64,000 nt of DNA from NCBI RefSeq assembly GCF_043555935.1, contig NZ_JBIGIB010000005.1:186001-250000 (forward strand). Reading direction: 5' to 3'. The stretch is from Pelomonas baiyunensis (GTDB lineage Bacteria; Pseudomonadota; Gammaproteobacteria; Burkholderiales; Burkholderiaceae_C). Below the pieces are notes generated by a model that saw nothing but the letters and a program-made list of their open reading frames with translations, made no database searches and was not told the origin of the DNA. How positions within the stretch are numbered: position 1 is the stretch's first letter; every line of letters starts with the position of its first letter. Shown here in pieces: positions 7,190 through 16,398 of this stretch. The translations under genes were made by a program, and so were the position numbers.

Positions 7190-8941
7190 TTACTTCCAGG
7201 GTGCGTTCTGCAGCGCCGGGTCGTCCACCAGGTTCAGCAGGCCGGCGGCCTTCTTGCCGATGGCGCCGGGCGAGGCCAGCGGCGCGCTGCCGCAGGTGCC
7301 GGTGGCCGTCTTGAGGGCTTGCCACAGCATGGCGCCGTCACGCGGGTTCTTGTTCGCCGAGGTGCTGGTGACCACGGCGTTCAGGTAGCGCTCCACCGAG
7401 TACGGCTGGTTGATGTTGGTGCCGTAGCTGTTCTGCAGGATGACCGAGCCGGTGCACTGGGCGTCGGCGTTGTTCACCACCAGTTGGCCGCCGCTCCAGC
7501 CTTCGGGGGCCGTCTCGAAGCCAATGGACACGATGGTGCTGCTCGGGAACATCTGGCGGTAGGACTTCCAGGCCGTCACACCGTCGTAGTGCTCGAAGCG
7601 CGCGTCGTAGCTCATGATGTTGACGATGTTGAACGCCGTCTTCAGCGCCGGGTAGGCGTTGACGAGCAGGCGCTCACCGCCGGCCTTGCCGCCCCAGTAG
7701 CTTACGCCCACGCCCGCGCACTGCGGGTCGTTGGCGGTGGCGCCGGTGCAGTCCGAACCCGACGACCAGGCGGCCACGGTCAGGATGCGGCCGCCACCGG
7801 CCAGGTCCACGGCCTTGCGCATGGCCTTCACCGCGCCGGCGTAGGCGTCGGTGGTGATGCCGTCGACTTCGTAGTCCACATCCAGGCCGTCAAAGCCCAC
7901 GTCCTTCATGATGTTGGCCAGGGCGGTGATGGTCGGGCCGCTGCCGGCGTGGCCTTCCGCCGAGAGGGTGCCCCAGCTGTTGTAGGTGGCGCCGCCCACG
8001 GCCAGGATGACCTTCATGTTGCGGGCGTGCAGCACGTCGATGGCGGCCTTGATGTCCGACGGCCGGCCATTGAAGTTGATGCCGGTGCCCGACCAGTTGT
8101 TGGCCGCCATGCCGCCCCACGTGAAGTTGGGCTGCGCGAACGCGGCCACCACGTGGGTGTAGTTGGCCGGAATGCGGGCGAAGTTGCTGGCCTGAAACAC
8201 CTGGTTCAGGTTCTTGCCGGTGGCATCGAACCAGTTGTCGCTCCAGCTCGGGTAGTAGACGGTGTAGGCGCGGCCGTTCTGGTTGGCCGACTTGGCGGCC
8301 GGGTCGCTCAGCCCCGGGGCCGGGGCGGGCGAGGGAGCCGGGCTCGGAGAGGGGCTGGGGCTGGGCGAGGGGCTCGGCGAGGGTGTCGGGCTGGGCGTGG
8401 GCGCCGGTGTGGGGGCGGTGGAGCACGCGCCTTGCGAGGTCCAGGGCTGGCCGCTGCCGGTGGGGCCGCTGTTGGTGGCGGGGTCGTTGCCCTGGGTCCA
8501 CCAGTTGGCCTTGTAGTTCACGTTGGATTTGCTGGCCACTTCACCGCCGTTGTAGGCCTTGGTGCTGGACCAGCCGGCCGCGCAGCTGCCGCTGGGGGCG
8601 GGCGTGGGCGCAGGTGTCGGCGCCGGGGTGGGCGCGGGGGTGGGGGCGGGCGTCGGGGCAGGTGTGGGTGCCGGAGAAGGCGCCGGGCCGGCGGCCACGC
8701 CCATGTCGGTCCAGAGCGAGGCGTTGGTGGGGTTCCAGCCGGTGGAGGCGTAGTCGGTCTGGTTGACCAGGGCCTTGTAGACGTGGCCGTTGTAGGTCAC
8801 CAGGGTGCCGGCGGCGTAGTAGGTGTCGGCCTTCCAGGCGGGGTAGGTCTGGGCGCTGGCGCTGAGCGCAAACGCGGCGGCGGTGATGGCGGCGAGGCGG
8901 CGCAGCTGGTGCGCGGAGATGCCGGAAACGGGCTTCTTCAT
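7190..8941 (-). CDS. Secreted GH18 chitinase with two chitin-binding domains
   Basis: A 583-residue exported chitinase. The chosen ATG at 8941 (MKKPVSGISAHQL...) gives a standard signal peptide ending LSASAQ and has AAGGAC about 10 bases upstream; the upstream in-frame extension has no signal character. The order is CBM5/12-like domain, TPAP linker, WWTQG-type CBM, a Pro/Ser-rich linker of alternating SP, then the GH18 barrel with DGLDVDYE as the DxxDxDxE motif. The catalytic domain differs clearly from that of chitinase 1, so the pair probably combines two cleavage modes. The 5' half is nearly identical to chitinase 1. The two genes are co-directional with a 174-base gap. Confidence 0.93.
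   Translation of the reverse strand: MKKPVSGISAHQLRRLAAITAAAFALSASAQTYPAWKADTYYAAGTLVTYNGHVYKALVNQTDYASTGWNPTNASLWTDMGVAAGPAPSPAPTPAPTPAPTPAPTPAPTPAPTPAPSGSCAAGWSSTKAYNGGEVASKSNVNYKANWWTQGNDPATNSGPTGSGQPWTSQGACSTAPTPAPTPSPTPSPSPSPSPSPSPSPAPSPAPAPGLSDPAAKSANQNGRAYTVYYPSWSDNWFDATGKNLNQVFQASNFARIPANYTHVVAAFAQPNFTWGGMAANNWSGTGINFNGRPSDIKAAIDVLHARNMKVILAVGGATYNSWGTLSAEGHAGSGPTITALANIMKDVGFDGLDVDYEVDGITTDAYAGAVKAMRKAVDLAGGGRILTVAAWSSGSDCTGATANDPQCAGVGVSYWGGKAGGERLLVNAYPALKTAFNIVNIMSYDARFEHYDGVTAWKSYRQMFPSSTIVSIGFETAPEGWSGGQLVVNNADAQCTGSVILQNSYGTNINQPYSVERYLNAVVTSTSANKNPRDGAMLWQALKTATGTCGSAPLASPGAIGKKAAGLLNLVDDPALQNAPWK
8436..8855 (-). repeat. 420-bp direct repeat, copy B
   Basis: This is the partner of 6516-6935. 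The first 335 bases (8436-8770) are identical to copy A without interruption. Recombination between the copies would delete 1920 bp and leave one hybrid chitinase. Confidence 0.95.
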
Positions 8942-9151
8942 GGCGAGTCGGTCCTTGACTGAATGGGTGCAAACGGTTCGTGCGGGCAGGGCTCCTGGCT
9001 CGGAGCCCTGGCGGGCGTCGCCTGCCCCTCCGAGCAGACGGTGTGAGCTGGCTCCAACTGGTATGCATCCAGTTTGCGACTGCGACCACCTCTTAGATAC
9101 CACTTTGCGACCGGTGAGGCGGGGCGTCAGCGGTGGAAACCCGAAATCGGG

Positions 9152-9167
9152 TGACAAAACGTTGTCA
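9152..9167. promoter_or_regulatory. Inverted repeat, possible second-regulator operator
   Basis: TGACAA-AACG-TTGTCA has 6-base arms with a 4-base spacer. Its sequence differs from the TGAAAGCGCTTTCA sites, so it may serve another regulator, for example one responding to chitin or GlcNAc. This is speculative. Confidence 0.35.
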
Positions 9168-9285
9168 TCCTGGGGTTTCTAGGGGGATAGCGGCGTTTCC
9201 TGCCCCGTTCTGCGCGGTTCAGCCTTCGTGGCCACGGGGCCTAGGGTTTGTGCTGCTGGGGCCTGCACCGGCATGAAGCACAATC

Positions 9286-9301
9286 TTGAAAGCGCTTTCA
9301 A
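9286..9301. promoter_or_regulatory. LacI-family operator at the importer start
   Basis: TTGAAAGCGCTTTCAA, identical to the GH16 operator, ends 4 bases before the ATG at 9306. If translation starts at the ATG at 9273, the operator lies inside the coding sequence. Either way it is much closer to the gene than the other copies. Confidence 0.82.
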
Positions 9302-9305
9302 GACC

Positions 9306-10574
9306 ATGTCCCAGCTCCCCAACCTCCCCCGTCGCCACCTGCTGGCTGCCGCCTTGGGCGGCGCCACCGGCTGGGCGCGCGCCAAAGACCTGCCGCCGCT
9401 GACCGTGGCCGCGTTCCCGCTGGTGGACGTCATCGCCAAGGACCTGCTCAAGGGCTGGGCGCAGAGCCACCCGGAGGTGCGCACCCAGGTCATCAGCCGC
9501 CAGTACGACGACCACCACACGGCGATGACGACAGCGTTATCCACCTCCGGCCACCTGCCGGACGTGATCGCGCTGGAAACCAGCTACCTCGGCCGGTTCT
9601 CACTGGGCACCGGGCTGGAAGATTTGTCGGCGCCCGCCTTCGGCGCCGAGCGGTTCAAAGACCGCTTCGTGCCCTTCGCCATCGACACCGCCCGCAACCG
9701 CCAGGGCGCCATCGTCGCCATGCCCACCGACATCGGGCCGGGCTCGCTGTTTTATCGGGCCGATGTGCTGGCCCGCGCCGGGTTGAAGGAAGACGACCTC
9801 ACCCGGTCTTGGGAAAGCTATGTGGACGCCGGCCTGCAGCTCAAGGCCAAAACCGGCGCCTACCTGATTGGCGATGTGCGCTTGCTCAAGGATGTGGTGG
9901 TGCGCGCCGGCACGCCGGCCGGCGAGGGCCAGTTCTTTGACCACCAGCAGCGCCCGCAAATCACCTCGGCCCGCTTCGTGCGCGCGTTCGAGCTGGCCAA
10001 GAAGGTGCGCCAGCAGGGGCTGGATGCGCGGGTGGAAGTCTGGTTCAACGACTGGGCCGAGTTGCTCAAGCGCGGCCGCCTGGCCACTGAAATTTCGGGC
10101 GGCTGGATGGCCGGCCAGATGGCCAATTGGGTCGCGCCCGACACCGCCGGCAAGTGGCGCGTGGCGCAGCTGCCCGAAAACACCTTCTGCTCGTACGGCG
10201 GCACCTACTACGCCATCCCGCGCCGCTCGGCGCCGGAGAAAAAGCAACTGGCCTGGCAGCTGATCCAGGAGATGACGCTGGACCGCCAGCGCCAGCTCGA
10301 CGCCTTCCGCTCGCAAGACGCCTTCCCCGCGCTGTTGGCCGCGCAGGACGACGCCTTCTTCGACCAGCCCGTGCCCTTCCTCGGCGGCCAGCGGGCGCGC
10401 GTGCTGTGGCGCGACGCCGCCCGCCGCATTCCTGTGGTGCGCATGCACAAGCAGCAGAAGTTTGCCGACGAGGTGGTCAACGCCGAACTCGACAACGTGC
10501 TGGAGTACGGCAAGCCCATCCCGCAGGCGCTGGAAGACGCCCAGGCCCTGCTTGTTCACCGGGCGAATCGCTGA
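9306..10574 (+). CDS. Sugar ABC transporter, extracellular solute-binding protein (CUT1 type)
   Basis: A binding protein of about 422 residues that would capture oligosaccharide in the periplasm for the two permeases downstream. The N-terminus (NLPRRHLLAAALGGATGWARA) looks like a Tat-type signal. ATG 9306 is preferred, but ATG 9273 (11 codons earlier) is possible; neither has a clear Shine-Dalgarno sequence. The body has family-1 binding-protein features (VIALETSYLGRFS, WFNDWAELLKRGRLATEISGGW). Its stop overlaps the next start (TGATG). The operator position and the neighbouring beta-glucosidase suggest beta-gluco-oligosaccharides as ligand. No ATPase gene is in the operon. Confidence 0.9.
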   Translation: MSQLPNLPRRHLLAAALGGATGWARAKDLPPLTVAAFPLVDVIAKDLLKGWAQSHPEVRTQVISRQYDDHHTAMTTALSTSGHLPDVIALETSYLGRFSLGTGLEDLSAPAFGAERFKDRFVPFAIDTARNRQGAIVAMPTDIGPGSLFYRADVLARAGLKEDDLTRSWESYVDAGLQLKAKTGAYLIGDVRLLKDVVVRAGTPAGEGQFFDHQQRPQITSARFVRAFELAKKVRQQGLDARVEVWFNDWAELLKRGRLATEISGGWMAGQMANWVAPDTAGKWRVAQLPENTFCSYGGTYYAIPRRSAPEKKQLAWQLIQEMTLDRQRQLDAFRSQDAFPALLAAQDDAFFDQPVPFLGGQRARVLWRDAARRIPVVRMHKQQKFADEVVNAELDNVLEYGKPIPQALEDAQALLVHRANR

Positions 10575-11466
10575 TGAGTTTCCGCATTCCTGCCTCCTGG
10601 GCGCCGTACCTGCTGGTCAGCCCCTTCCTGATCCTGTTCGCGGTGTTCGGCCTGTTCCCGCTGCTGTTCTCGCTGTGGCTGGCGTTCCAGTCGTGGGAGC
10701 CCACCAGCGGCATCGAGGCCATGCAGTTCGTGGGCCTGGATAACTTTGTGTTCGCGTTGACCGACCGCTGGTTCTGGAAGTCGCTGAAGAACACCCTCTG
10801 GCTGGCAGTCGCCACCGGCGTGCCGCAGCACCTGGTGGCGCTGCCGCTGGCGGTGTTCCTGCACCAGGCACTCAAGCGCTGGCGCGGCGTGCTGTCGGGC
10901 GCGTACTTCCTGCCCTACATCACCTCCACCGTGGCGATTGCCATGCTGTTCGGCTCGCTGTTTTCCACCGACTACGGCCTCGTCAATCAGGCGCTGCACG
11001 CGATGTTCGGCATGGAGCACATCAACTGGATGCGCTCGCCCGAGGCCATCAAGCCGGCGGTGGCGATCGTCGTGTTCTGGCGCTACGTGGGCTTCAACCT
11101 CGTGCTGTACCTGGCTGCGCTGCAAACCATCCCGCACGACCTGTACCAGGCCGCCAAGCTGGACGGCGCCGGCCCCTGGCAGCAGTTCCTGCGCATCACG
11201 CTGCCGGGCCTCAAGCCCATGATCCTGTTCGGCGTGACGCTGTCGGTCATCGGCGGGCTGCAGCTGTTCGAAGAGCCCTTCATCCTCACCAACGGCAAGG
11301 GCGGGGCGGATCAGCAAGCCATGACGGTGGGCATCTACCTCTACCGCCTGGCGTTTGACTTCTCGGACTTTGGCGGCGCCAGTGCCCTGGCCTGGATCAT
11401 GTTCGGCGTCATCGCCGCCATGACCTGGCTCACGAACAAGGCGTTCGCCGATCGGCAGGTGCAGGC

Positions 11467-11470
<4 letters not shown>
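10574..11470 (+). CDS. Sugar ABC transporter permease (MalF-like)
   Basis: A 298-residue inner-membrane permease. The ATG at 10574 overlaps the stop codon of the binding-protein gene, indicating translational coupling. The N-terminus MSFRIPASWAPYLLVSPFLILF is a transmembrane start typical of MalF-type permeases, with about six membrane segments. The cytoplasmic EAA loop, which docks the ATPase, reads QAAKLDGAGPWQQFLRITLP. It pairs with the next permease, whose start overlaps its stop (ATGA). Confidence 0.92.
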
Positions 11471-12285
<815 letters not shown>

Positions 12286-12304
12286 AAACACAACAACCCC
12301 TGCC

Positions 12305-13642
12305 ATGTCGCAAGCCCCCCTGCACCTGCAATTTCCGCCCAATTTCGTCTGGGGCGTGGCCACCAGCAGTTTCCAGATCGAAGGTGCCGCACATGAAGCC
12401 GGCAAGGGCGAATCCATCTGGGACCGTTTCTGCAAGCAGCCCGGCGTGATCGCCGACGCCAGCGACGGCATCGTCGCCTGCGACCACTTCCACCGCCTGG
12501 AAGAAGACCTGGACCTCATCGCCTCGCTGGGCGTGAACGCCTACCGCTTCTCCATCGCGTGGCCGCGCGTGCGCCCGGACGGCCACGGCGCGTTCAACCC
12601 CCAGGGCCTGGACTTCTACGACCGGCTGGTGGACGGCCTGAAGGCGCGCGGCATTCAGGCCTGGGCCACGCTCAACCACTGGGACCTGCCGCAAGGCCTG
12701 CAAGACCTCGGCGGCTGGAATTCGCGCGACACGGTGCACCGCTTCGTCGAGTACGCCCGCCACGTGAACGACCGCCTGGGCGATCGCCTGGCCGGCATCA
12801 CCACCCACAACGAACCCTGGGTGGTGGCCACGCTGGGCCATGACAAGGGCATCTTTGCCCCGGGCCTGAAGAGCCGCAAACTCGCCGCCCAGGTGTCGCA
12901 CCACCTGCTGCTGAGCCACGGCCTGGCGCTGCAGGCGTTGCGGGCGGATGGGGCAAAAAGCCAGCTCGGCATCGTGCTCAACCTCGCCTCCACCGTGCCC
13001 GCCACCGCCATGCCGGCCGACGTGGCCGCCGCGCAGCTGGCCGACTCCCACGGCCGCCGCTGGTACGCCGACCCGCTGTTCAAGGGCGAGTACCCCGCCG
13101 ACGCGCTGGCCGACCTGGGCGCCGACGCGCCCGTGGTGGAAGCCGGCGACATGGCCGCCATCGCCCAGCCCATGGACTACCTCGGCGTGAACTACTACAC
13201 CCGCTCGGTCGTGTCGGCCAGCGGCGAGGAGTGGAACGCCAAGGGCCGCGGCCTGCCCGTGTCCGACATGGACTGGGAGATCTACCCTCAGGGCCTGACC
13301 GACCTCTTGGTGCTGCTCAAGAACGACTACGCCGCGCTGCCGCCGGTCTACATCACCGAAAACGGTGGCGCCTTCAAGGACGATCAGCTCAGCCACGGCC
13401 GCGTGCAGGACGACGACCGCATCGACTACCTGCGCACCCACATCGGCGCCGTGGCGAAGGCCATGCAGCAAGGCGTGCCTATGGCTGGCTACATGGTGTG
13501 GAGCCTGATGGACAACTTCGAGTGGGCCAGCGGCTACCTCAAGCGTTTCGGCATCGTGCATGTCGACTACGAGACCCTCGCCCGCACGCCCAAGGCCAGC
13601 GCGGGCTGGTACCAGCAATTCCTCAAAGACTGGCGCGGCTGA
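12305..13642 (+). CDS. GH1 beta-glucosidase
   Basis: A 445-residue cytoplasmic glycoside hydrolase of normal GH1 length, with no signal peptide. The N-terminal signature WGVATSSFQIEGA, the acid/base motif NEPW (E170) and the nucleophile motif ITENGG (E352) are all present. It would cleave imported beta-linked gluco-oligosaccharides to glucose. It starts 19 bases after the permease stop, so it is probably in the same operon under the LacI-type operator. Expected activity covers cellobiose, laminaribiose and similar dimers; the precise linkage is inferred from the GH16 neighbours. Confidence 0.95.
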   Translation: MSQAPLHLQFPPNFVWGVATSSFQIEGAAHEAGKGESIWDRFCKQPGVIADASDGIVACDHFHRLEEDLDLIASLGVNAYRFSIAWPRVRPDGHGAFNPQGLDFYDRLVDGLKARGIQAWATLNHWDLPQGLQDLGGWNSRDTVHRFVEYARHVNDRLGDRLAGITTHNEPWVVATLGHDKGIFAPGLKSRKLAAQVSHHLLLSHGLALQALRADGAKSQLGIVLNLASTVPATAMPADVAAAQLADSHGRRWYADPLFKGEYPADALADLGADAPVVEAGDMAAIAQPMDYLGVNYYTRSVVSASGEEWNAKGRGLPVSDMDWEIYPQGLTDLLVLLKNDYAALPPVYITENGGAFKDDQLSHGRVQDDDRIDYLRTHIGAVAKAMQQGVPMAGYMVWSLMDNFEWASGYLKRFGIVHVDYETLARTPKASAGWYQQFLKDWRG

Positions 13643-13690
13643 GCCTGGACGCCGCCCCACCTTCACCACAAAGAAAGCACTGGAGACACC

Positions 13691-14659
13691 ATGCCCAAGA
13701 TCACCCCGGCCCCCAGCCCCTGGCGCCACCTGCTGCCGGCCGTTGCCGCCGTGCTGACCGCCTGTGGCGGCGGCGGCGGTTCGGCCACGGCAGCGCCCAC
13801 CCCGGCCCCCGCGCCCGCACCCACGCCGGCACCCACGCCGGCACCGGCGCCGGCTCCCACTCCGGCTCCCGCGCCAGCCCCCACGCCCGCACCGGCCCCG
13901 TCCACCTGGACGCTGGTCTGGAGTGACGAGTTCGACGACCCCGCCGGCACGGTGCCGAAGGCCGCGAACTGGAACTACGACCTCGGCAACAAGGAAGTCA
14001 ACGGCTGGGGCAACCACGAGTACCAGTACTACACGTCCAACGCGCGCAACGCGCAGACCGACGGTGCCGGCATGCTCGTGATCACCGCCGAAAAGACCGC
14101 CAACCCCGGCCCCTGCTGGAACGACAAGCCCTGCGAGTACACCTCGGCGCGCATCCACACCAACAACAAGGTCGCCTTCACCTACGGCAAGGTCGAGGCG
14201 CGCATGAAGCTGCCCACGGGCAAGGGCGTCTGGCCGGCCTTCTGGGCCCTGGGCACCGACCTCGCCACGGCCGGCTGGCCCAAGTCGGGCGAGATCGACA
14301 TCATGGAGTTCGTGCCGCAGACCCCGAACACGACCTACGGCACGCTGCACGGCCCCGGCTACTCGGGCGCGCAGGGCATTGGCAAGCCGGTGGACCTCGG
14401 TGCGCCGGTCATCAACGACTTCCACACGTACACCATCATCAAGCGGCCCAACGAGATCGTTTGGTACGTGGACGGCAAGGAGTACCACCGTCTCACACCG
14501 GCCCTGTTGCCGGCGGGGGGTACTTGGGTGTTCGAGAAGCCCTTCTTCGTCATCCTGAACCTGGCCATCGGTGGCGACTGGCCTGGCGCGCCCGATGCGA
14601 CCACGCCTGCGACGTCGCAGATGAAGGTCGACTGGGTCCGCATCTACAAAGAGAACTGA
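13691..14659 (+). CDS. GH16 beta-glucanase lipoprotein
   Basis: A 322-residue lipid-anchored GH16 hydrolase. The ATG at 13691 follows TGGAGACACC, the same leader motif as the receptor and first GH16 genes. The signal peptide ends in a lipobox (LTAC), followed by GGGGGS and an alanine-proline linker of about 35 residues. The catalytic domain begins WTLVWSDEFDDP and carries GEIDIMEF (E201 nucleophile, E206 acid/base). Anchoring to the outer membrane suggests it trims glucan fragments at the surface, alongside the free enzyme encoded at 3785. It closes the importer/beta-glucosidase operon, 48 bases after the GH1 gene. Confidence 0.93.
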   Translation: MPKITPAPSPWRHLLPAVAAVLTACGGGGGSATAAPTPAPAPAPTPAPTPAPAPAPTPAPAPAPTPAPAPSTWTLVWSDEFDDPAGTVPKAANWNYDLGNKEVNGWGNHEYQYYTSNARNAQTDGAGMLVITAEKTANPGPCWNDKPCEYTSARIHTNNKVAFTYGKVEARMKLPTGKGVWPAFWALGTDLATAGWPKSGEIDIMEFVPQTPNTTYGTLHGPGYSGAQGIGKPVDLGAPVINDFHTYTIIKRPNEIVWYVDGKEYHRLTPALLPAGGTWVFEKPFFVILNLAIGGDWPGAPDATTPATSQMKVDWVRIYKEN

Positions 14660-14673
14660 ACCGTTAAAGCTGA

Positions 14674-14697
14674 AGCGGCGCCCCACGTGGCGCCGCT
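14674..14697 (+). terminator. Hairpin after the glucan operon
   Basis: AGCGGCGCC (14674-14682) and GGCGCCGCT (14689-14697) form a perfect 9-bp stem with loop CCACGT, 15 bases after the GH16 lipoprotein stop. There is no strong U-run, but its position and symmetry suit a terminator. Confidence 0.55.
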
Positions 14698-14789
14698 GTC
14701 ACATCCGCTTCCGATGAGCCTTGCTGGGCCTGGATGGGCCTCGAAGGGGTCAGTCGAGGCCTCACCGCACACCAGGGAGAACCACCACC

Positions 14790-15344
14790 ATGCGCCGTCA
14801 CTTGTTTTCATGCCTCGGGGCCGCCGCGCTGCTGGCCTGTGCCTTGCCGCTGCCCACGTGGGCGGGGGCGGTGGCCACGCCCTTCGGCAGCTTCAACGCG
14901 CCGGATGGCACCGAAGAGCTCTCGCGCGAGCAGAAGGTCGACGCCCGCACCGGCAAGCCCGCCGGCATGGTGGTGCTCTCCCGCGCGCCCGACACCAAGG
15001 CCGTCTACATCGTGGTGTGGAGCTACGCCGAGCCCGATGCCGCCAAGCCCTATGACGCGCTGGACAGCGCGGTCAAGATCGGCAACCCCTTCGACAAGAG
15101 CCTGACCCGCGACGCCGCCCAGGCCGTGCAGGTGGGCGGCGTGCCCGGGGCGCGCTACGAGGGCAAGCTGCCCAACGGCCTGCGCGCCGTGAGCTATGTG
15201 GCCAACAACCAGGGCCACCGGCTGGTGGTGTTGCTCAAAGGCCCGGCATCCGGCACCGCCAAAGACACGGCCGACGCGATTGCCCGGGGCATCGAGGGCT
15301 TCAGCTGGGCCTTGCCCGCTGCGGCCGCCGCCTCCGCACCCTGA
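14790..15344 (+). CDS. Exported protein of unknown function
   Basis: A 184-residue protein. The ATG at 14790 follows AGGGAGAACC; longer in-frame starts lack a ribosome-binding site. The signal peptide (about 1-28) ends in LPTWAGA. The mature part contains GSFNAPDGTEEL, a repeated VVLSRAPDTKAVYIVVWSY-type beta segment, and an Ala-rich tail. There are no cysteines after the signal and no recognised catalytic motif. It follows the glucan operon but is separated by a hairpin, so it is probably transcribed independently. I do not recognise the family. Confidence 0.75.
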   Translation: MRRHLFSCLGAAALLACALPLPTWAGAVATPFGSFNAPDGTEELSREQKVDARTGKPAGMVVLSRAPDTKAVYIVVWSYAEPDAAKPYDALDSAVKIGNPFDKSLTRDAAQAVQVGGVPGARYEGKLPNGLRAVSYVANNQGHRLVVLLKGPASGTAKDTADAIARGIEGFSWALPAAAAASAP

Positions 15345-15391
15345 GCTTCAGCGGCTGAGTGCCGCAGCGCCTCGCGTGCTGTGCGGGCGGC

Positions 15392-16135
15392 TCAGTCGCG
15401 GCGGAACAGCAGGTCCACATCCGCCGTCCGGGCCTCGGGCAGCGGCGCGAATTGCCATTGCATCACCGCCTCGGTGGCGGGGCGCGCCAGCCGGCGTGGC
15501 ACGCCCGGCGCGGCCTCGGCGCGGCTGACGCGGCCATCCATCTCCACCGTCACGCGCACCTTCACGTGCCGGTTGCCCGCGCCCAGCGTGGCTTGCAACT
15601 CGGGCGACAGCAGCGGCGCCACAAAGTTCTGCAGGCGCAGCGGCACTTCGTCGGCACCGTCTGCGTCGGTGTTGTCCGGCTCGTCTGCCGTCGCTTCCGT
15701 CATGGCCGTGGGGGCGGCAGGGGCCGACGCGGGCGGCGGCTCGGCGGTAGTGATGGGTGTGGTGCCTCCGGCCTGGGGCCTGTCCGCCGCGGCGGCGGTC
15801 GCCACGGTCGCAGCCGGTGCGGGGCTGAGGGCGCCGTCCGCCAGCGCGCGGCGCGCTGCGGGATCGGGGGCCGATGCTGTGGCGGCCGGCGGTGTGGCCG
15901 CTTTGGCGGTGGTGGCGGGCCGCGCCGCCGCCGGCGCGTTGGCGGTGGATGCGGCCGGGGTGGGCCGAGCCGGCTTGCTGCGCACCGTGTGAAAGCGAAT
16001 CACATCGAACACCCGCTCGGCGTCACGCTGGGCTTTTTCCGCTGGGGTGAGTGCGGCCGCCGGGGCTTGCGCGAGCGACAGCGCGGAGCAGGTGGCCAAG
16101 AGCATGGCAAGCGCGGTTCGGGCGAGCAACAGCAT
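15392..16135 (-). CDS. Exported protein with TonB-C-like domain
   Basis: A 247-residue protein. The ATG at 16135 is chosen because a signal peptide starts there (MLLLARTALAML... ALSLAQA), though no good ribosome-binding site is visible; in-frame starts exist as far as 16249. A long Ala/Pro/Thr-rich region (about 50-155) precedes a C-terminal domain of about 70 residues (HVKVRVTVEMDGRVSRAEAA... VMQWQFAPLPEARTADVDLLF). That resembles the TonB C-terminal fold, including the alternating V-x-V strand and the W-x-F near the end. Unlike true TonB, the N-terminal helix looks cleavable. It could be a periplasmic TonB-like partner of the nearby receptor, or simply a fold relative. Confidence 0.65.
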   Translation of the reverse strand: MLLLARTALAMLLATCSALSLAQAPAAALTPAEKAQRDAERVFDVIRFHTVRSKPARPTPAASTANAPAAARPATTAKAATPPAATASAPDPAARRALADGALSPAPAATVATAAAADRPQAGGTTPITTAEPPPASAPAAPTAMTEATADEPDNTDADGADEVPLRLQNFVAPLLSPELQATLGAGNRHVKVRVTVEMDGRVSRAEAAPGVPRRLARPATEAVMQWQFAPLPEARTADVDLLFRRD

Positions 16136-16398
16136 GGGCGCGGAACGGTAGAAGGGGCGGTGGAGCGATGAACAGGGCGCTGCATTGGACCCGAGCGCCA
16201 TGACGGTTTGATGAGCCAGCCCGGCGCGCGCGACACCGCCGCCCGCCACTCCACAGAAGTGTGGAGTGCGGCGGGCGCGCCTTCACTCCAATGTCGTCCG
16301 GTGTCACTAGGCTGGCGCCCACTGCATCGCCGCACTGCTGTTGTTGCGTCCTGTGCAGCCCCCCCTTGCAGCGATCAACCCCGGTTTTGGAGCCTCCC
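16136..16398. promoter_or_regulatory. Divergent region with a long hairpin
   Basis: This 263-base gap between the TonB-C-like gene and the PEP-CTERM gene holds a strong inverted repeat: 16240-16255 pairs with 16260-16277 around loop GAAG, with a 2-base bulge. The inner arm is ACTCCACA/TGTGGAGT. It could be an operator or a transcript-end structure. No clear promoter boxes were identified. Confidence 0.55.

Larger units (their letters stand above)
8942..9305. promoter_or_regulatory. Divergent region between chitinase 2 and the ABC importer
   Basis: This 364-base stretch holds no credible gene. It carries the chitinase 2 ribosome-binding site (AAGGAC near 8952), an inverted repeat at 9152-9167, and the LacI-type operator at 9286-9301 next to the binding-protein start. 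No clear sigma-70 boxes were identified. Confidence 0.6.

Noticed and set aside
6361..8430. Repetitive plus-strand GGCGCC/GTGGG tracts as a CRISPR or satellite
   Set aside because: They encode the TPAP and SP linkers of the two chitinases on the minus strand.
3878..8962. A 1694-codon open frame on the plus strand opposite the GH16 and chitinase genes
   Set aside because: It is antisense to well-supported genes with catalytic motifs and signal peptides. Long open antisense frames are common in GC-rich DNA, and it shows no known domain.
16300..16398. Sigma-54 promoter before the PEP-CTERM gene
   Set aside because: TGGCGCCCACTGCA is suggestive, but GG and GC are only 8 bases apart instead of 10.
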